Shown: positions 11,141 through 20,657, counted from the first letter of the stretch. The stretch: DNA of 64,000 nucleotides from an uncultured Acidobacteriota bacterium (GCA_902826685.1 CADEFT010000006.1:94962-158961); one strand, 5' to 3'. Notes: a model not told the origin generated them from the sequence alone. Numbers and translations: made by a program.

Positions 11141-11931
11141 AAGTCGTCCCACGCCACACCCGACACCTCCGGCGTAATCACGAAGTCGCTGTTTTCGCGC
11201 CAGTGCTTCTCCGTGCGCCGCTGCATGATCTGGAAGCACCGGTTGACGACGGCGAACATGCTGCCCGGCTCCTGGCTCACCACCGGCGGCGGCAGCGCCA
11301 CCGAAACCACCTGCCGGACACCCAACTGCCGCAAAGCCTGGGCGGGAATTTCCATACTCATGGCGCCATCCACCAGCAGGCGGCCTTCGTGCCGCACCGG
11401 GTGAAACAAGCCCGGATACGAACAACTGGAGCGGATCGCGGTGAAGACTTCGCCCGAGCCGTGAAAGACCACCGGGTCGCCGGTGCGCAGATCGGTCGCC
11501 ACCACCGCCAGCGGCGTCTTCATGTCTTCGAAGCGATGAACCTTCAGCGTGCGCCGCAGGAAGCTTTCCATGCGCTCACTGGCGGCCAGACCGAGCCAGC
11601 CGGGACGCCATCCGGCCACATCCTTGAACTTCAGCGCGCGCGCGATGACTTCGAGTTCTCTCACGTTCGCCCCGGCCGCATAGGCCGCCGCGACGATGGC
11701 GCCCGCGCTGACACCGGCCACCCAGTCGATGGGGATGCCTTCGCGTTCCAGAACCCGCAGTACTCCGACATGGGCGATGCCGCGGGCGAATCCGCCGCCA
11801 AGCGCCAATCCAAACCCGGTGGGCGGTACGGACACCGCCGCGGAGTCCCCTTTCAGACGGCCCCAAAACGCCTTGGCCGCGCGGACAGCCGCCGTGGTTT
11901 CGGTACGCATCCTTTCAAGCCCTCCTCGCAT
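10999..11931 (-). CDS. Patatin-like phospholipase (RssA/YchK-like)
   Basis: The 310-residue protein has the patatin hallmarks: oxyanion loop GGGFARG (residues 45-51), nucleophile elbow GVSAG with Ser75, and the dyad Asp188 in VDGAM. IRSSCSYPGLF around residue 167 is also typical of bacterial RssA-type patatins. It is predicted to be a cytosolic or membrane-associated lipid acyl hydrolase. No signal peptide is present. Two Met codons lie near the start; the second, at 11908-11910, is an alternative. The C-terminus after about residue 292 (LSPGYTHGACASPSQLPC) is encoded by duplicated DNA that also encodes a copy of the neighbouring nuclease start, so the original C-terminus may have been changed by the duplication. 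The gene is divergent from the PIG-L gene 50 bases away. Confidence 0.85.
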   Translation of the reverse strand: MRGGLERMRTETTAAVRAAKAFWGRLKGDSAAVSVPPTGFGLALGGGFARGIAHVGVLRVLEREGIPIDWVAGVSAGAIVAAAYAAGANVRELEVIARALKFKDVAGWRPGWLGLAASERMESFLRRTLKVHRFEDMKTPLAVVATDLRTGDPVVFHGSGEVFTAIRSSCSYPGLFHPVRHEGRLLVDGAMSMEIPAQALRQLGVRQVVSVALPPPVVSQEPGSMFAVVNRCFQIMQRRTEKHWRENSDFVITPEVSGVAWDDFTSVPKLIAAGEQAAEQALPALRAAMRPALSPGYTHGACASPSQLPC

Positions 11932-11981
11932 CCTCTACCATATAGAAACGCCGACAGCGTCTCAGAGTTTCAGAAATCGGT

Positions 11982-14420
11982 ATGCCAGCATCGCTTTTGC
12001 TTTCCCTTCTCTTGGCGCCCGGATGGGCCCAGCGTGAACTCGCCGGATCGGCTGAAATCCACCACAGGCTGCAGCGCCTGAACAACCTGGGCCGGGTGCT
12101 GATGATCGCCGCTCACCCCGACGATGAGAACACGAATCTGCTGGCCTGGTTCGCGCGTGGACGCCACTATCGCACGGGCTATCTGTCGCTGACGCGCGGC
12201 GAAGGCGGCCAGAATCTCATCGGCGCCGAACAGGGCGACGCGATGGGCGTCATTCGAACCCAGGAGTTGCTGGCCGCCCGCCGCATCGACGGCGCGGAAC
12301 AGTTTTTCAGCCGCGCCACCGATTTCGGGTTTTCGAAAACGGCCGACGAAACATTGGCCAAGTGGGGACGCGAAGCCGTGCTCTCCGACGCCGTGTGGGT
12401 GATTCGCCGCTTCCGCCCGGATGTGGTCGTTTTCCGCTTTTCGGGTACGCCGCGCGATGGACACGGCCATCATCAGAGCTCGGCCCTGCTGGGAAAGGAG
12501 GCCATCGCCGCCGCCGCCGATGCCAACCGCTTCCCGGAACAACTGAAATACGTCAAGGCGCATCAAACGACCCGCGCCTTCTTCAACCTGTTCGCCTTCA
12601 ACGAACAAATGGAGCGCGAGAACGCGAAAATTCCCAACACCGTGGCGGTGGATGCCGGTGTGTTCGATCCGGTGCTCGGATTCTCCTATGGCGAGATCGC
12701 GGGCATGAGCCGCAGCCGCCACTCGAGCCAGGCCATGGGAGCGCCGGAGCGGCGCGGCGCCATCGTCGATCGCCTGGCGCTGGTGGCAGGATCGCCCGCT
12801 TCGGGCGATCCGTTCGACGGAATCGACACGACGTGGAATCGCGTGCCGGGTGGAGCCGAGATTGGCAAGACGCTTTCCGTGGCGATCGCACAATTCGCGC
12901 CCTCGCATCCGGAACGCACCGTCACCGCTTTACTGAGCGCGCGTAAGCTCATCGCGGCCCTCAATCATCCCGCCGCCGAAGGGAAGCTTCAAGAGTTGGA
13001 CGAACTGATCGCCGAATGCGCGGGCCTGTGGCTTGACGCCACCGCAGATCGTCATTCGTATGCTCCAGGCGGCACGGCCCGCATTACCCTCACCGCGGTC
13101 AACCGGCTGGGCCTGCCGGTGACGCTGACGCAGAACGGCCGCCAACCGCTGCCCGCCAATCAGCCGTGGACGGCGAACATCGAGTGGAAGATCCCCGCCG
13201 ATGCCCCGTTGAGCCAGCCGTTCTGGCTGGCCCGTCCCAAGCAGGGCACGCTCTATGACGTGGCGGACCGGATGCGCATCGGCGACGCCGATAATGCGCC
13301 GGAGAAGACCGTCGAGTTTCCGCTCGAAATCGAAGGCCGGCAGATTCGCGTCCGCCGCCCCGTGATCCATCGCTACGTGGATCCGGCGCGGGGCGAACTG
13401 ACGCGGGCGGTGCGCATCGTGCCCGCCGTTGCCGTGGAATTCACGGAATCGGCCATCGTCTTTCCCGACGCCAAACCGCGCGCCGTGCAAGTGGAGGTGA
13501 AGGCATCTCAGCCCAATCAAAGCGGCAGCATTCGCCTGCGCACAGCCGCCGGTTGGAAAGTGGAACCGGCTTCCCAGGTCTATTCGCTGAAGGCCGCCGG
13601 CGAGCAGACGACGCTGCGGTTCGAAGTGACTCCGCCAGCCGCCGATTCCGTCGCCATGCTGAGCGGGGAAGGCTACGGCATCCGCGACATCGTCTATCCG
13701 CACATTCCGCCGCAAACCCTTTTTCCACCGGCCGAAGTGAAACTGGTACGCGCGGGCATTCGCACACTGAGCCGCAACGCCGGATACGTGATGGGTGCGG
13801 GCGATGAAGTTCCAGCGGCATTGCGCGGCTTAGGTATCGCAGTGTCCCTGCTGAGCGATGACGATCTGGCCAAGGAAGATCTCAGCCGCTACGACGCGAT
13901 CATCGCCGGTGTGCGCGCCTACAACACGCGTCCCGCCTTGCGCGCCAATCATCAGCGCCTGCTCGACTACATGACCAATGGCGGTACCTACGTGGTGCAG
14001 TACAACGTCGTAGAAGGCTTTCCCGGCCGCGAGCGCCGCGACACCATCGAACGCATCGGCCCCTATCCCATCACGCTCGACCGCGCCCGCGTTACGGTGG
14101 AGGAGGCGCCCATGCGCTTCCCCAACCCGGACCATCTTCTATTGCGCGCCCCCAACCGGATTACCGAAAAAGACTTCGAAGGCTGGGTGCAGGAACGCGG
14201 CCTCTACTTCGCCTCCAAATACGACCCGAAGTACGAGTCCGTGTTCGCCTCTCACGATCCAAATGAGGACTGGCTGCCCGGCGGCATGCTCTACACACGC
14301 TACGGCAAAGGCGCCTACGTCTTCACCGGCTACGCCTGGTTCCGCCAGTTGCCCGCGGGCGTGCCCGGCGCCTATCGCATCTTCGCCAACCTGATCAGCG
14401 CGGCAAAGGCGGCGCAGTGA
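11982..14420 (+). CDS. Secreted PIG-L family deacetylase
   Basis: The 812-residue protein starts with a signal peptide (MPASLLLSLLLAPGWA). The N-terminal third is a PIG-L/LmbE domain with the zinc/catalytic motif HPDDE (His45, Asp47, Asp48, Glu49) and the distal HGHH (His161, His163, His164). Such enzymes remove N-acetyl groups from GlcNAc-type or related sugars. The remaining 500 residues are beta-rich (about 350-600) and end in an alpha/beta domain (about 600-810) with a glutamine-amidotransferase-like look (YDAIIAGVRAYNTR). This long two-part layout is common in acidobacterial and planctomycete secreted PIG-L proteins. The stop overlaps the start of a small membrane protein and then a symporter, so the deacetylated product may be imported by the downstream transporter. 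That last point is inference. Confidence 0.85.
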   Translation: MPASLLLSLLLAPGWAQRELAGSAEIHHRLQRLNNLGRVLMIAAHPDDENTNLLAWFARGRHYRTGYLSLTRGEGGQNLIGAEQGDAMGVIRTQELLAARRIDGAEQFFSRATDFGFSKTADETLAKWGREAVLSDAVWVIRRFRPDVVVFRFSGTPRDGHGHHQSSALLGKEAIAAAADANRFPEQLKYVKAHQTTRAFFNLFAFNEQMERENAKIPNTVAVDAGVFDPVLGFSYGEIAGMSRSRHSSQAMGAPERRGAIVDRLALVAGSPASGDPFDGIDTTWNRVPGGAEIGKTLSVAIAQFAPSHPERTVTALLSARKLIAALNHPAAEGKLQELDELIAECAGLWLDATADRHSYAPGGTARITLTAVNRLGLPVTLTQNGRQPLPANQPWTANIEWKIPADAPLSQPFWLARPKQGTLYDVADRMRIGDADNAPEKTVEFPLEIEGRQIRVRRPVIHRYVDPARGELTRAVRIVPAVAVEFTESAIVFPDAKPRAVQVEVKASQPNQSGSIRLRTAAGWKVEPASQVYSLKAAGEQTTLRFEVTPPAADSVAMLSGEGYGIRDIVYPHIPPQTLFPPAEVKLVRAGIRTLSRNAGYVMGAGDEVPAALRGLGIAVSLLSDDDLAKEDLSRYDAIIAGVRAYNTRPALRANHQRLLDYMTNGGTYVVQYNVVEGFPGRERRDTIERIGPYPITLDRARVTVEEAPMRFPNPDHLLLRAPNRITEKDFEGWVQERGLYFASKYDPKYESVFASHDPNEDWLPGGMLYTRYGKGAYVFTGYAWFRQLPAGVPGAYRIFANLISAAKAAQ

Positions 14421-14548
14421 TCGACGAACCGCCTCCGTTTCTCGGCACCTGGAACCGCGTCTACGCGGCGGTGGTCTGCTACCTGATCGCGCTGATTCTG
14501 CTGTTTGCCTGGTTCGGACATCACTTCACACCGGCGGCCATTCGATGA
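14417..14548 (+). CDS. 43-aa single-span membrane protein, probable symporter partner
   Basis: GTG at 14417 overlaps the PIG-L stop (GTGA), and its own stop overlaps the symporter ATG (ATGA at 14545-14548), so translation is coupled on both sides. The product has 43 residues: a short Pro-rich cytoplasmic-looking start (IDEPPPFLGTWNR), one clear hydrophobic helix (about residues 16-34, YAAVVCYLIALILLFAWF) and a short tail. Small one- or two-helix proteins encoded immediately before a sodium/solute symporter are a known arrangement (for example DUF997 with PanF, DUF4212 with acetate-type permeases), which suggests an accessory subunit. I do not recognise this exact family. Too short for usual gene-length cut-offs, but the double overlap is strong support. 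Confidence 0.7.
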   Translation: MIDEPPPFLGTWNRVYAAVVCYLIALILLFAWFGHHFTPAAIR

Positions 14549-16206
14549 GGCCGCTCGATTGGGCGGTGATGGCGGTCTGGCTGATCTATCTGATCAGCTA
14601 CGGTCTTTATCGCGCTCGCGGCTCCACGTCGACACACAGCTTCCTGCTGGGCGGCAAGACGATGCCGTGGTACGCCGTGGCTTTGTCCATCATGGCCACG
14701 CAGGCGAGCGCCATCACGTTCATCTCCACCACCGGGCAGTCCTACGTCGATGGCATGCGCTTCGTGCAGTTCTATTTCGGCCTGCCTCTGGCGATGATTC
14801 TCATCAGCATGACCGCGGTGCCCATCTTCCACCGCGCCAACGTCTACACGGCATACGAATATCTGGAAAAGCGCTTCGACCGCAAGACGCGCTATCTGGT
14901 CAGCCTCATCTTCCTGTTTCAGCGCGGACTCGGCGCGGGCATCGCGCTCTACGCGCCGTCGGTTGTGCTGAGCGTCATCATGGGCTGGAGCGAGCAGGCA
15001 ACCACCATCATCATGGGCGTGCTGGTGATTCTGTTCACCACCACCGGCGGCGTGAAGGCCATCACCTGGGCCGACGTGCAGCAGATGATGATGATCCTTT
15101 CCGGACTCGCGCTCGCCCTGGTGATTGCCGTCGCCATGCTGCCGGGCGAAGTGTCGCTCGGCGACGCGGTGCGGCTTGCCGGCGCGGCGGGCCGCGTCAA
15201 TCCCGTGGTGACCGAGTTCAACTGGAACGACCGCTATAACCTCTGGAGCGGCCTCATCGGCGGCATGTTCCTCGCCCTCGCCTACTTCGGCACCGATCAA
15301 AGCCAGGTGCAGCGCTATCTCACCGGCCGGTCGATCGCCCAAAGCCGCCTCAGCCTGATCTTCAACGCCGCCGCCAAAATCCCCATGCAGTTCTTCATCC
15401 TGTTCATCGGCGCCATGGTGTTTGTGTTTTTCGTCTTCCGCCTGCCGCCGGTGCTGTTCCAGCCGGCCGATCTGGCGCGCGCCGAATCGAAGCCCGGCTT
15501 CACCGAGGTCCGTCAGAAGTTCGAAGCGGCGCACGAGGCGCGCCGCCAGGCCGCGTTCCACTTCCTAAAGGCCGAAGGAACCGATCGCGACGCTTTCCTC
15601 GGCATCTATCGCGGCGCGCAGAAGGAACTCGACTCGGCGCGCAAGGAAGCCTTCGCGCTGGCCGGCTCGTCAAACGACACCAATTACATCTTCCTGTCGT
15701 TCGTCACGAAATATCTGCCGGCGGGAGTCGTGGGTCTGATTGTCGCCGTCATTTTCGCCGCCGCCATGTCCACCAGTTCGGGCGAAGTAAATTCGCTCGC
15801 CACCGTCACGATCATGGACCTCTACCGCGCCGTCCGTCCGCAAGCCTCCGACACGCATCTGCTGCTCGCCTCGCGCCTGGCCACCGTGTTCTGGGGCGCC
15901 TATGCGGTGGCCTTCGCCAGCTTCGGCTCCCGTCTCGGTTCGCTCATCGAAGCGGTGAACATCGTGGGCTCGCTGTTCTATGGAGGGATGCTGGGCGTAT
16001 TCGTATTGGCGTTCTACGTGAAGCGCGCCACCTCCAACGGAGCGTTCCTCGGCGTGCTGGCGGGTGAAGCGGCCATCTTCTACTGCTATTGGTTCACCGG
16101 GATTTCATTTCTCTGGTACAACGTGGTGGGCGCGCTCACCGTCATCCTGGTTGCGATCCTGCTGAGCCGCCCGGACGCCGCCGCACGTCGATACTCAGAC
16201 GCTTGA
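14545..16206 (+). CDS. Sodium:solute symporter (SSS family)
   Basis: The 553-residue polytopic protein has about 13 hydrophobic segments. SSS marks include the N-terminal FLLGGKTMPWYAVALSIMAT stretch (residues 33-52), the broken first core helix with SAITFIS, GGVKAITWADVQQ around residue 170, and the sodium-site-like helix near AAAMSTSSGEVNSLATV (about residue 410). An unusually charged loop (about residues 315-380, rich in Arg/Glu/Ala) sits between two helices and is probably cytoplasmic. Substrate is not readable from the sequence; sugar or sialic-acid-type substrates are common for homologues beside carbohydrate enzymes. It is the third gene of the unit with the PIG-L deacetylase and the small membrane protein. 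Its end overlaps the convergent response regulator by 65 bases. Confidence 0.9.
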   Translation: MRPLDWAVMAVWLIYLISYGLYRARGSTSTHSFLLGGKTMPWYAVALSIMATQASAITFISTTGQSYVDGMRFVQFYFGLPLAMILISMTAVPIFHRANVYTAYEYLEKRFDRKTRYLVSLIFLFQRGLGAGIALYAPSVVLSVIMGWSEQATTIIMGVLVILFTTTGGVKAITWADVQQMMMILSGLALALVIAVAMLPGEVSLGDAVRLAGAAGRVNPVVTEFNWNDRYNLWSGLIGGMFLALAYFGTDQSQVQRYLTGRSIAQSRLSLIFNAAAKIPMQFFILFIGAMVFVFFVFRLPPVLFQPADLARAESKPGFTEVRQKFEAAHEARRQAAFHFLKAEGTDRDAFLGIYRGAQKELDSARKEAFALAGSSNDTNYIFLSFVTKYLPAGVVGLIVAVIFAAAMSTSSGEVNSLATVTIMDLYRAVRPQASDTHLLLASRLATVFWGAYAVAFASFGSRLGSLIEAVNIVGSLFYGGMLGVFVLAFYVKRATSNGAFLGVLAGEAAIFYCYWFTGISFLWYNVVGALTVILVAILLSRPDAAARRYSDA

Positions 16207-17587
16207 TCTTCTGATTGAGCGTGGAAAGCGGAATGCCAAGCTTTGCCGCCGCTTCGGTCTGCGATCCGCCCGCCGCCTCCAGCGCCTCAATGATCTTGCG
16301 GCGCTCGTAATCGGCCACGACTTCAAACAGCGTCGCATCGGGCGGCAGCGGCGCGGATTCATCCTGCCGGATGCGAAAGCCCTGCGAATGCAGCAGCGTT
16401 TCTGGCAGCACGTCGGCGCCCGCAACCGGATGGGTGGCCAGCACCACCGCGCGCTCAATCACGTTTTCGAGTTCGCGGATATTGCCCGGCCAGTTGTGAT
16501 CCATCAGGATCTTCATCGCCTCTTCGTCGAACCGGATCTGGCTCTTGCCGTCCGAGCCGACGTACTTCTCGTTCTCGGCGCAGTACTTGGTGAAGAAATG
16601 TTCCACCAGCGCCGGAATGTCCTCGCGGCGGTCGCGCAGCGGCGGCAGGTTGATGTTGATGACGTTCAGCCGGTAGTAAAGATCCTCACGGAAACGGCCC
16701 TCATCCATCCGTTTCTTCAGATCTTCATTGGTGGCCGCCAGAATACGCACATCCACCTTCACCGTATCGCCCGAACCAAGCGGCATGAATTCCTTTTCCT
16801 GAATCACGCGCAGAAGCTTGGCCTGCGTCTCGATTCCAATCGTGCCGATTTCGTCGAAGAAAATCGTTCCGCGATTGGCCAGCTCGAAATAGCCTTTATG
16901 CGTGGCGTGCGCGCCGGTGAACGCCCCCTTGATGTGGCCGAAAAGCGTGGATTCCAGCAGATCGGGCGGCAGCGAGCCGGAGTTCACGGCCACAAACGTA
17001 TGATCGGCCCGCGCCGAATGCGCGTGGATCGCCTTGGCGATCAGTTCCTTCCCGGTGCCCGTTTCCCCGGTGATCAATACCGTCGTCGAACGCGAAGCCG
17101 AAACCTGCGTCACAAGGTCGAGCACCTTCGTCATCCGCTCGCTCTTGCCGATGATGTTGGGGAACGAGTAGCGCTGCTTCAGCGCGCGCTTAAGCTGCGT
17201 GTTCTCCTGCTCCAGGCGTTTCTTGCCGATCAGCCTGTCGATCTCGATCAGCAGCTTCTCGTTGTCCCAGGGCTTTGAGAAATAGTCCTGCGCGCCGGCC
17301 TTGAGCGCGTTCACCGCCACTTCCACCGACCCATAGGCGGTGATCATGCAGACCGGCGTGTCTTTGTCCCGCTCGCGAATCTCTTTGAGCAGGTCGAGCC
17401 CGCTTTTATCCGGCAGCATCAGATCGAGCAGCACCAGGTCGTAGCGCACCTGGTCGAGCGCGCGAAGGCCGTCGGCGGCCGTGGCGGCTTCGTCGATGGA
17501 ATAGCCCTCCATCTCAAGCAGCGTCAGCAGCGACTCGCGAATATCGGCTTCGTCGTCGATGATCAGGATACGGGCGCGATCAGGCAT
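16142..17587 (-). CDS. NtrC-family sigma54-dependent response regulator
   Basis: The 481-residue protein has three parts. The receiver (1-120) carries the acidic pair Asp11/Asp12, phospho-acceptor Asp55 (LVLLDLMLPD) and Lys105 in FSKPW. The AAA+ domain (about 145-385) has Walker A GETGTGKE (174-181) and the sigma54-contacting loop GAFTGA (221-226). The Fis-type helix-turn-helix is near the end (GGSQTEAAAKLGIPLSTLNQKIKRL). It should activate sigma54 promoters after phosphorylation. It overlaps the upstream sensor kinase gene by eight bases, so the two are co-translated as a cognate pair. The last dozen residues (RRPGGSAGSQPG) lie antisense to the symporter end. Confidence 0.92.
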   Translation of the reverse strand: MPDRARILIIDDEADIRESLLTLLEMEGYSIDEAATAADGLRALDQVRYDLVLLDLMLPDKSGLDLLKEIRERDKDTPVCMITAYGSVEVAVNALKAGAQDYFSKPWDNEKLLIEIDRLIGKKRLEQENTQLKRALKQRYSFPNIIGKSERMTKVLDLVTQVSASRSTTVLITGETGTGKELIAKAIHAHSARADHTFVAVNSGSLPPDLLESTLFGHIKGAFTGAHATHKGYFELANRGTIFFDEIGTIGIETQAKLLRVIQEKEFMPLGSGDTVKVDVRILAATNEDLKKRMDEGRFREDLYYRLNVININLPPLRDRREDIPALVEHFFTKYCAENEKYVGSDGKSQIRFDEEAMKILMDHNWPGNIRELENVIERAVVLATHPVAGADVLPETLLHSQGFRIRQDESAPLPPDATLFEVVADYERRKIIEALEAAGGSQTEAAAKLGIPLSTLNQKIKRLSIDVRRRPGGSAGSQPG

Positions 17588-20444
17588 TTACGGCTTTGCG
17601 AACCAGCGGAAAATCGAGCAGGAATCGCGTACCCTGGCCGGGTCTGGAATCGGCCTCGATGTGGCCGCCGTGTTCTTTCACAATGCCATAGGTTACCGCA
17701 AGGCCAAGCCCGGTGCCCTTGCGGGCGCCCTTGGTGGTAAAGAACGGATCGTAAATGCGCGTCAGATTCTCGGCGGCGATGCCGGAGCCGGTATCCTCCA
17801 CCTGCAGCCGCGCCAGTTCGCCATCGGCCGCCGAGCGCACCGTCAGTGTGCCGCCGCCATCCATCGCGTCGCGCGCGTTGAGGAAGAGGTTGAGAAACAC
17901 CTGCTGCAGCTTGCCCGCGTTGCCGCGAATCGGCCCCATGGATTCGTCCAGTTCCAGTTGCACCCGCACGGCGGACTTCTTGAGCTGATGCTCGATGAGG
18001 CTCGCCGTTTCACGAACCACGCGGTTGACATCCACTTCCTCGTACTCGGTGTGGGAAACCCGCGAGAAGTTGAGCAGGGAGTTCACGATCTCACTGGCGC
18101 GGAAGGTCTGCTTGGCGATTTTTTCGAGCAGCTTCGATTTTGCGTCGTCGCCCGAAACCTGCTTGGCCAGCATCTGCGCGTAGGACGAAATCACCGCCAG
18201 CGGAGTGTTCACTTCATGGGCGACCCCGGCGGCCAGCAGGCCGATGGAAGAGAGCTTGTCGGCCTGCATCAGCTTACGTTCCAACTCGCTGCGCTCGGTG
18301 ATAGCGTCGAAAATCACCAGCCGGCCGATCTGCTGCAGATCCTTGGCAACCAGCGGCGCCACCGCCAGATTTACCACCGACTCGAATTTGTGCCCATTTC
18401 CGTTGTGGCCGTTGGAGGAAATGGAGGGCCGCAGCGCGAACTTGTAAACGTGGTGCACGCCTGTCTGCCCGCGCACTTCGTCCAGGCGCCGGCACAGTTC
18501 GGCGGGCAGCAGATCCGGCAGGCGGCGCCCCACGGCGCGGTCGCGCGGAATGCCCGTCAGCCGTTCGATCTGCGTGTTCCAGCTTTCCACGCGGTCGTCC
18601 AGATCCGCCGCCAGAATGCCCACGTTGATCGACTCGACGATGTTCTCGCTGAATTCCTTGAGCCGTTCGAATTCCTCCACCTTGCGCTCAAGCGACCGGT
18701 AGAGCCGCCCGTTTTCGAGCGCGATGCCGACATACCCCGCCAGCGACAACACCAGGTCGATATCGTCGGAGGAAAGAAAATCGCCCGTGGCCGAACGGCT
18801 CAACCCGATGTAGGCGATGTTGCTGCCACGCACCGTGCAGGGAACGTAGTAGGTCAGGTCGAGATCGGCGATGGTGCGCCGCACCGCCGGCGGCAGCTCC
18901 CGCGAGACGATATCGAGGGCATGCCGCGTTTGTTCGAAGAACAGGTACGGCTTGTCGATCTCCTGCCGCAGAAACGCCAGATCCAGACCGCCCGCGGTGA
19001 ACTCATCGAGCGTGCGCGTGCTGCGCGTCAGCTCATAGCTGTCCTGCCCGTCCCGGCGCACGAAAAACGCGACATGGGCGATGTTCAAGGTCCGGCGCAG
19101 GCGGTCGGTCACCGCGTCGAGCAGCCGCTCCTGGTCGGTTTCCGAGCTGATCTCGCGGGCGAATTCGTTCAGCGTGCGGCGATAGTCGTAGCGGTCGCGA
19201 TAAAAGTAATGCCGGTCGAGCACTTCCTGAATCCAGTTGCGGATGGGCTGGAAAACGAACGTCGCAATCAGGATCAACGCCACCAGCGCCGAGGGACTCA
19301 GGTCGTCGTAACGCTGCAGCGAGAAGAACACGCCGTAGAACATGCCGATGACCGCCAGCGTCGCCAGCGAATAGGCATACCCCTGCTGGAAGATGATGTC
19401 CACATCCATCAGGCGGTAGCGAATGATCGCATACGCCCAGGTCACCGGAATCAGCGGCAGCGACAAAACCGATAGCTTCATCCACGGCCCTGGAATCACG
19501 CCCATCGAATAGGGCACCAGGTAGAACACCGTGATCGGCAGTATGCCCAGCACCACTCCGTTGCGCAGCCACTTCAATTGCTGGCGGGTGATGGGATCGT
19601 CGGTCCGCCGGTGTTCGAGCGTCAATGCCAGCGCGCCCAGCAGGTAGACGAAGCCGAACATCAACAGCCATACGCGATCGAGCGACCAGCGCAAATCGGT
19701 GAGCGAGAAACTGCCCAGATGCAGAAATCCGCTGCCAACGGCCACGAACAATGCGAAGATCGCCGCCGCCGGAACGTACAGCAGCAGGATTCGCCGCCCT
19801 TCAAGCCACGGTCGCCGCCGCGGAAAGCTGAGGCAGAAGTGCAGGAAAATGGTGGGCGCGAACAGGCCCGCCCAAAGATTCGACCAGTAAATGACTTTGT
19901 CGAAGTTATTGAGCTTGCCTGTGTAATGGAAGGTGGAGACCACGAACGAAACCAGGCAGAGAATGAAAAAGTGCCGCGCGATGGGAGCGTTGGCCCGCCG
20001 CACCATAACGAAGAGCCCGATCAGCAGGTACAGCGCGCCGACGAAATACTGATAGTACACGGCGGGCTCGGGAACGCCTTCGCTGACGTAGACCTTGGCT
20101 TTGAATTCCACGCCGCCGCGCCCAATTAGGTACTCGGCTTTGCTCCAGGCTCCCAGGCGCGCCAGAATTTTCGGCACCGCCAGGGAATTTTCGACCGTGA
20201 CCGTGTTGATACTTCGCAACACGTCGCCGTTCTTGATTCCAGCCTTGGCGCCGGAACCGTCCGGAGTGACGAATATCGCCACAACGATCTTTTTCCCACC
20301 AACCGGCCGGTCCGCCCAGGTCACGCCGTCATCCGGCAATTGATACCTGGATTGCTGCTGGAAATTGATGCCGGCGGCGATAACCGCCGCCACCGTCAAC
20401 ACCACCAGCAACGCATTGGCTAGTTGGACCTTCAGTTCCCGCAA
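17580..20444 (-). CDS. Membrane sensor histidine kinase with PDZ-like, 7-8 TM, GAF and PAS domains
   Basis: The 954-residue protein starts with one membrane helix (about 8-28). An extracytoplasmic PDZ-like segment follows (about 45-115; VTPDGSGAKAGIKNGDVLRSIN is typical), then seven or so helices (about 130-360). A GAF domain lies at about 440-590 and a PAS domain at about 600-720. HisKA has AAGVAHEVNTPLAV with His743, and HATPase_c has EDTGSGIA and GTGLGLAV. The eight-base overlap with the NtrC-type regulator downstream marks them as partners. A PDZ domain fused to a multi-helix sensor suggests it reads peptide ends or protein folding outside the membrane, but no ligand can be named. The distance to the divergent propeller gene (242 bases) leaves room for control regions. 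Confidence 0.9.
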   Translation of the reverse strand: MRELKVQLANALLVVLTVAAVIAAGINFQQQSRYQLPDDGVTWADRPVGGKKIVVAIFVTPDGSGAKAGIKNGDVLRSINTVTVENSLAVPKILARLGAWSKAEYLIGRGGVEFKAKVYVSEGVPEPAVYYQYFVGALYLLIGLFVMVRRANAPIARHFFILCLVSFVVSTFHYTGKLNNFDKVIYWSNLWAGLFAPTIFLHFCLSFPRRRPWLEGRRILLLYVPAAAIFALFVAVGSGFLHLGSFSLTDLRWSLDRVWLLMFGFVYLLGALALTLEHRRTDDPITRQQLKWLRNGVVLGILPITVFYLVPYSMGVIPGPWMKLSVLSLPLIPVTWAYAIIRYRLMDVDIIFQQGYAYSLATLAVIGMFYGVFFSLQRYDDLSPSALVALILIATFVFQPIRNWIQEVLDRHYFYRDRYDYRRTLNEFAREISSETDQERLLDAVTDRLRRTLNIAHVAFFVRRDGQDSYELTRSTRTLDEFTAGGLDLAFLRQEIDKPYLFFEQTRHALDIVSRELPPAVRRTIADLDLTYYVPCTVRGSNIAYIGLSRSATGDFLSSDDIDLVLSLAGYVGIALENGRLYRSLERKVEEFERLKEFSENIVESINVGILAADLDDRVESWNTQIERLTGIPRDRAVGRRLPDLLPAELCRRLDEVRGQTGVHHVYKFALRPSISSNGHNGNGHKFESVVNLAVAPLVAKDLQQIGRLVIFDAITERSELERKLMQADKLSSIGLLAAGVAHEVNTPLAVISSYAQMLAKQVSGDDAKSKLLEKIAKQTFRASEIVNSLLNFSRVSHTEYEEVDVNRVVRETASLIEHQLKKSAVRVQLELDESMGPIRGNAGKLQQVFLNLFLNARDAMDGGGTLTVRSAADGELARLQVEDTGSGIAAENLTRIYDPFFTTKGARKGTGLGLAVTYGIVKEHGGHIEADSRPGQGTRFLLDFPLVRKAVNA

Positions 20445-20648
20445 GCCGTAACCCCTTCAGACACGAAACCTGTTCACAATGACAGTAGCAAACGAGGTGC
20501 CATGCCACAAGCCCGCGTAGAGGGAGTATCTCCCGTACTCTTTTCAAGCAGTTGCACTTCTCTAAAACGTTTCGAGCTATGGTTTTCGGGAGCCCTGCCC
20601 TTCCAGATTGCGGAAACGGTAGCGGCGCGCCCCGGCAACGGTGTTTGA

Positions 20649-20657
20649 TGATATACT
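20649..20657 (+). promoter_or_regulatory. Extended -10 promoter for the secreted propeller gene
   Basis: TGATATACT is an extended -10 element (TG-n-TATACT, hexamer 20652-20657). It would start transcription near 20664, leaving a 23-base leader that carries GGAGG (20669-20673) before the ATG at 20687. No good -35 is seen, as often holds for extended -10 promoters. Farther upstream, GGGAG/CTCCC (20522-20526/20530-20534) forms a short inverted repeat of unknown role. Otherwise the 242-base gap to the divergent kinase gene shows nothing I can name. Confidence 0.45.

Noticed and set aside
17559..19475. 638-codon plus-strand frame
   Set aside because: It is antisense to the sensor kinase and regulator, which have complete domain sets. 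The product is Gln/Arg/His-rich without domains, as expected of GC-rich antisense frames.
20519..20545. GGGAG-TAT-CTCCC followed by a short T-run as a terminator
   Set aside because: No plus-strand gene ends upstream of it, and on the minus strand the run would be A-rich. It is more likely a chance inverted repeat or an operator.
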